This document shows positions 62,058 to 64,000 of a stretch of 64,000 nt of DNA, in pieces. The stretch is from NCBI RefSeq assembly GCF_026723765.1, contig NZ_CP113524.1:3643001-3707000 (forward strand), given 5' to 3'. The translations under genes were made by a program, and so were the position numbers. The DNA comes from Lacrimispora xylanolytica. GTDB lineage: Bacteria; Bacillota; Clostridia; Lachnospirales; Lachnospiraceae. The notes beneath the pieces were generated by a model. It had not been told where the DNA came from. It searched no databases and was given only the letters and a program-made list of their open reading frames with translations. Every line of letters begins with the position of its first letter. Positions within the stretch are counted from its first letter, which is position 1.

Positions 62058-63398
62058 CTATTTCCAGTTAGAATCGCCCTGCGCTTTTGCATTGCGTTCT
62101 GTTTCTGTATCCAGTGCCTGCGCCACTTCTTTCGCATCCTTTAACATCCCGGTGTAATAGTTTAACAATGGCTCACTTAAGTTTCCGTAAGAATACTTGT
62201 TGATTTCTTCCCAGTCTGTCATGGATTTTCCGCTGTCCATAAGCTTCTTTAAATCTTCCGTTGCCTTAGGAATATCGCTGGTAACATTTTTATTTAAATA
62301 TACCCCTGGCTGGGCATCGGCATAAATCTGCTGTGCCTTTTGGGAAGCTATGAAGTTTAGTGCCTTTTTCCCAAGATCAGCATCCTTACAATTGGTAGTC
62401 AGTGCCAGGGAATAGGGGGTGAACATATTGATGTAATTGTCACCGCCTGGAGTTGGAATGGCAAAGGCTCCGATGTCATCTATCTTATCCGGAAACTTTT
62501 TATTGATGTTATCCGCACACCAGGTGCCGTTGATATACATGGCACACTCTCCGTTTGCCAGGGCCTGATGGGCATTGTCCACGGTATCCGATAAGTAGGT
62601 TTCATTCACATAGCCAAGGTCAATGAGATCCTTTGTTCTCTCAATAGAGCCTACAAAATTGGTACAATCTGCGTATTTCAGTTTATTTGTATTAATCTGA
62701 TCCATAAGACCGAAGGTATCCGTTCCTTTTTCAGCTGCATCATTTAACAGACCGCTGATGGTAGGTGGCTGAACGCTCCAAGCGTCCTTACCGGAGTAAT
62801 AGACCGGAGTCACTCCTTTCGCCTTTAACTTCTCACAAACTGCCAAAAGCTCATCCCAGGTTCCTGGTATCGCAACACCTGCTGCTTCAAACACCTTTTT
62901 ATTGTAGAACACACCGGATAGAACCACGGAATCAATGGGGACCGCATATAGCTTCCCTTGATACATAAAGGTGCCATCCAGTGCCTTTTTATCATACTCA
63001 GAGACACAATCCAGTCCCGTTAAATCCACCAGCTTATCAAGGCCATTGGCATAAGATTCCACCCATTGGGGCTTATAGACCTGAATGATGTCAGGAAGGT
63101 CATTGGTGGCAAATTTCGTCTGAAGGACCTGATCTCCCTGGGAACCTCCCTGTATTTTTGATATCTCAAGCTTAAAGCCAAGCTCACTGGAATTCTCGTT
63201 GATGTACTGCTCCAATGCCTGCCAGCCTGCTTTATACCAATCCGTATACATGAGAACGCTTAAAGTCTTAACCTCCGGGCTTCCCTTTGCTGCCGCGCTC
63301 CCTGACCCCGAAGCTGCACTGTTTCCCCCGCATCCGGAAAGACTGGTAATCATGGAAAATGCCAGACTCATTACCAGCCACTTTTTACTTTTTTTCAT
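62058..63398 (-). CDS. ABC sugar importer solute-binding lipoprotein, MsmE-like
   Basis: This 446-aa receptor has a signal peptide ending in the lipobox ITSLSGCGGN. Characteristic segments are VLMYTDWYKAGWQALEQYINEN, QTKFATNDLPDIIQVYKPQW, YAVPIDSVVLSGVFYNKKVFEAAG, ALANGECAMYINGTWCAD and QPGVYLNKNVTS, all usual in family-1 binding proteins. The start at 63398 has AAGGAAGGG upstream; the frame to 63458 has no ribosome site. It is divergent from the sensor kinase gene, and substrate is probably a pectic or plant sugar from context. A 10-bp palindrome, TAACCGGTTA, lies about 40 bases upstream of its start and may bind a regulator. Confidence 0.93.
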   Translation of the reverse strand: MKKSKKWLVMSLAFSMITSLSGCGGNSAASGSGSAAAKGSPEVKTLSVLMYTDWYKAGWQALEQYINENSSELGFKLEISKIQGGSQGDQVLQTKFATNDLPDIIQVYKPQWVESYANGLDKLVDLTGLDCVSEYDKKALDGTFMYQGKLYAVPIDSVVLSGVFYNKKVFEAAGVAIPGTWDELLAVCEKLKAKGVTPVYYSGKDAWSVQPPTISGLLNDAAEKGTDTFGLMDQINTNKLKYADCTNFVGSIERTKDLIDLGYVNETYLSDTVDNAHQALANGECAMYINGTWCADNINKKFPDKIDDIGAFAIPTPGGDNYINMFTPYSLALTTNCKDADLGKKALNFIASQKAQQIYADAQPGVYLNKNVTSDIPKATEDLKKLMDSGKSMTDWEEINKYSYGNLSEPLLNYYTGMLKDAKEVAQALDTETERNAKAQGDSNWK

Positions 63399-63533
63399 AT
63401 TGAATACCCTTCCTTTTATTTTCACTTGAATTAACCGGTTATTTCCTGAACCAATCATACCATTTTATTCCAGGGAAATGCATTGCACTTTTTTCCACTT
63501 TATAGGATTTTTTTACACTTTTTTATGTACAAC

Positions 63534-63562
63534 TTGACAGATATACCCTAAAATTTTATGAT
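63534..63562 (+). promoter_or_regulatory. SigA-type promoter of the sensor kinase gene
   Basis: TTGACA (63534-63539), a 17-base spacer and TATGAT (63557-63562) form a strong promoter 35 bases before the kinase start. Confidence 0.7.
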
Positions 63563-63596
63563 ACTTTTATAATACATTACCAAAAATGGAGGCGCA

Positions 63597-64000
63597 ATGA
63601 AAACCCACTTTAAAAGCATCCGGTATAAGTTCATTTTTTCCATGACACTGATCTTTCTTCTGTTTGCGGCAATGGTACTTGGCGTCTGGTACCAGGCATT
63701 AAAAAAAGAAGCGGCCTCCACTGCCATACATAATTCGGAACATTTACTTCAAGTCTCAAACACCATATTTGAGAATCAGGTGCAGGATATTATTAATGTG
63801 GCTGCTCTTACTTCCGTCCGGTCCAGCAACTCTCTGTCCACCAACATTATCACCATATTATCAAGAGATGACTTAAGCGATGCTGACATTGTAAATTACC
63901 AGAGAACTGCTTCTGATTACTTAATCAGCCTTTGCAGCTTTAAGAATAATCTAAACGGCCTTATGCTAAGTGATTTTAACGGAAATACCATTACATACGG
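63597..64000 (+). CDS. Sensor histidine kinase, N-terminal part (cut by window edge)
   Basis: The ATG at 63597 follows AAATGGAGGCGCA and the frame is open to the right edge, 134 codons. A membrane segment (FIFSMTLIFLLFAAMVLGVWY) is followed by an extracellular helical sensor region containing HNSEHLLQVSNTIFENQV. This matches the N-terminus of YesM/LytS-type histidine kinases, which usually pair with YesN-type AraC response regulators and control ABC sugar importers. The kinase core is outside the window, so the call rests on the N-terminus and on its place divergent from the binding protein. Confidence 0.7.
   Translation, partial: MKTHFKSIRYKFIFSMTLIFLLFAAMVLGVWYQALKKEAASTAIHNSEHLLQVSNTIFENQVQDIINVAALTSVRSSNSLSTNIITILSRDDLSDADIVNYQRTASDYLISLCSFKNNLNGLMLSDFNGNTITY

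Noticed and set aside
1-64000. CRISPR array, rRNA or tRNA genes
   Set aside because: I saw no regularly spaced direct repeats and no rRNA or tRNA-like segments.

Overview
The window looks like a chromosomal segment of a low-to-mid GC Gram-positive anaerobe of the Lachnospiraceae/Clostridium group, perhaps Lacrimispora-like. The reasons are T-box leaders, AGGAGG-type ribosome sites, clostridial large serine recombinases, a GatCAB/non-discriminating AspRS pathway and several pectin-degradation loci with Lpl/Ytc- and Msm-type ABC importers. The genus is an inference from gene style, not from a marker gene.

The most striking region is 1-15.5 kb. A ferrous-iron uptake operon (feoA at 14.8 kb, feoB from 14,553 leftward, with a divergent DtxR-type regulator) has its feoB gene cut into pieces by serine-recombinase elements. 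Element 1 (9,248-14,400) sits between the P-loop and switch I codons and is flanked by a 9-bp direct repeat. Element 2 (2,983-7,910) sits in the [10 protein letters not shown] codons and is flanked by a 6-bp direct repeat. Removing each element with one repeat copy restores the FeoB reading frame exactly. A third break follows the CNGRFP codons at about 2,870, and the rest of feoB is not in the window, so a third element probably extends past the left edge. Elements 1 and 2 each carry a large serine recombinase next to one end, pointing outward, and each holds a 47-49 aa ORF of the kind coupled to recombinases. There are no phage genes. The cargo is a CcdA-TlpA fusion and a VanW protein (element 2), and a Thr/Lys-rich lipoprotein plus a duplicated, partly decayed beta-lactamase-family cassette (element 1). 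The layout resembles gene-interrupting excisable elements such as skin.

From 15.5 to 28.4 kb lie housekeeping genes: NADP-type isocitrate dehydrogenase, a GNAT acetyltransferase, a LysR regulator, a small 2[4Fe-4S] ferredoxin, a MoaF-like protein with a MerR/GyrI regulator, and a T-box controlled operon aspS-gatC-gatA-gatB-aspartate aminotransferase. A YacP/Rae1-like nuclease, a 164-bp palindromic repeat and the Mn exporter mntP follow.

From 28.4 to 45.8 kb is a rhamnogalacturonan utilisation locus on the minus strand. It encodes a DUF1961 protein, a GH2 hydrolase and a membrane-anchored AraC regulator, then an ABC importer (LplB-LplC-LplA type). Next come a PL26/YetA-like lyase, a PL11-CE12 fusion, a GH105 hydrolase and a polysaccharide deacetylase. 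These enzymes lack signal peptides, so imported pectic oligomers are probably finished inside the cell.

From 45.9 to 50 kb are an HD-GYP protein, T-box controlled tyrS and a membrane GGDEF protein. From 50 to 64 kb are secreted pectinases (a 1,988-aa GH28+PL9 enzyme with cell-wall repeats, and an 828-aa beta-helix protein), a beta-carbonic anhydrase, a second ABC sugar importer and the start of a sensor kinase. The secreted enzymes would cut pectin outside and the importers feed the intracellular pathway.
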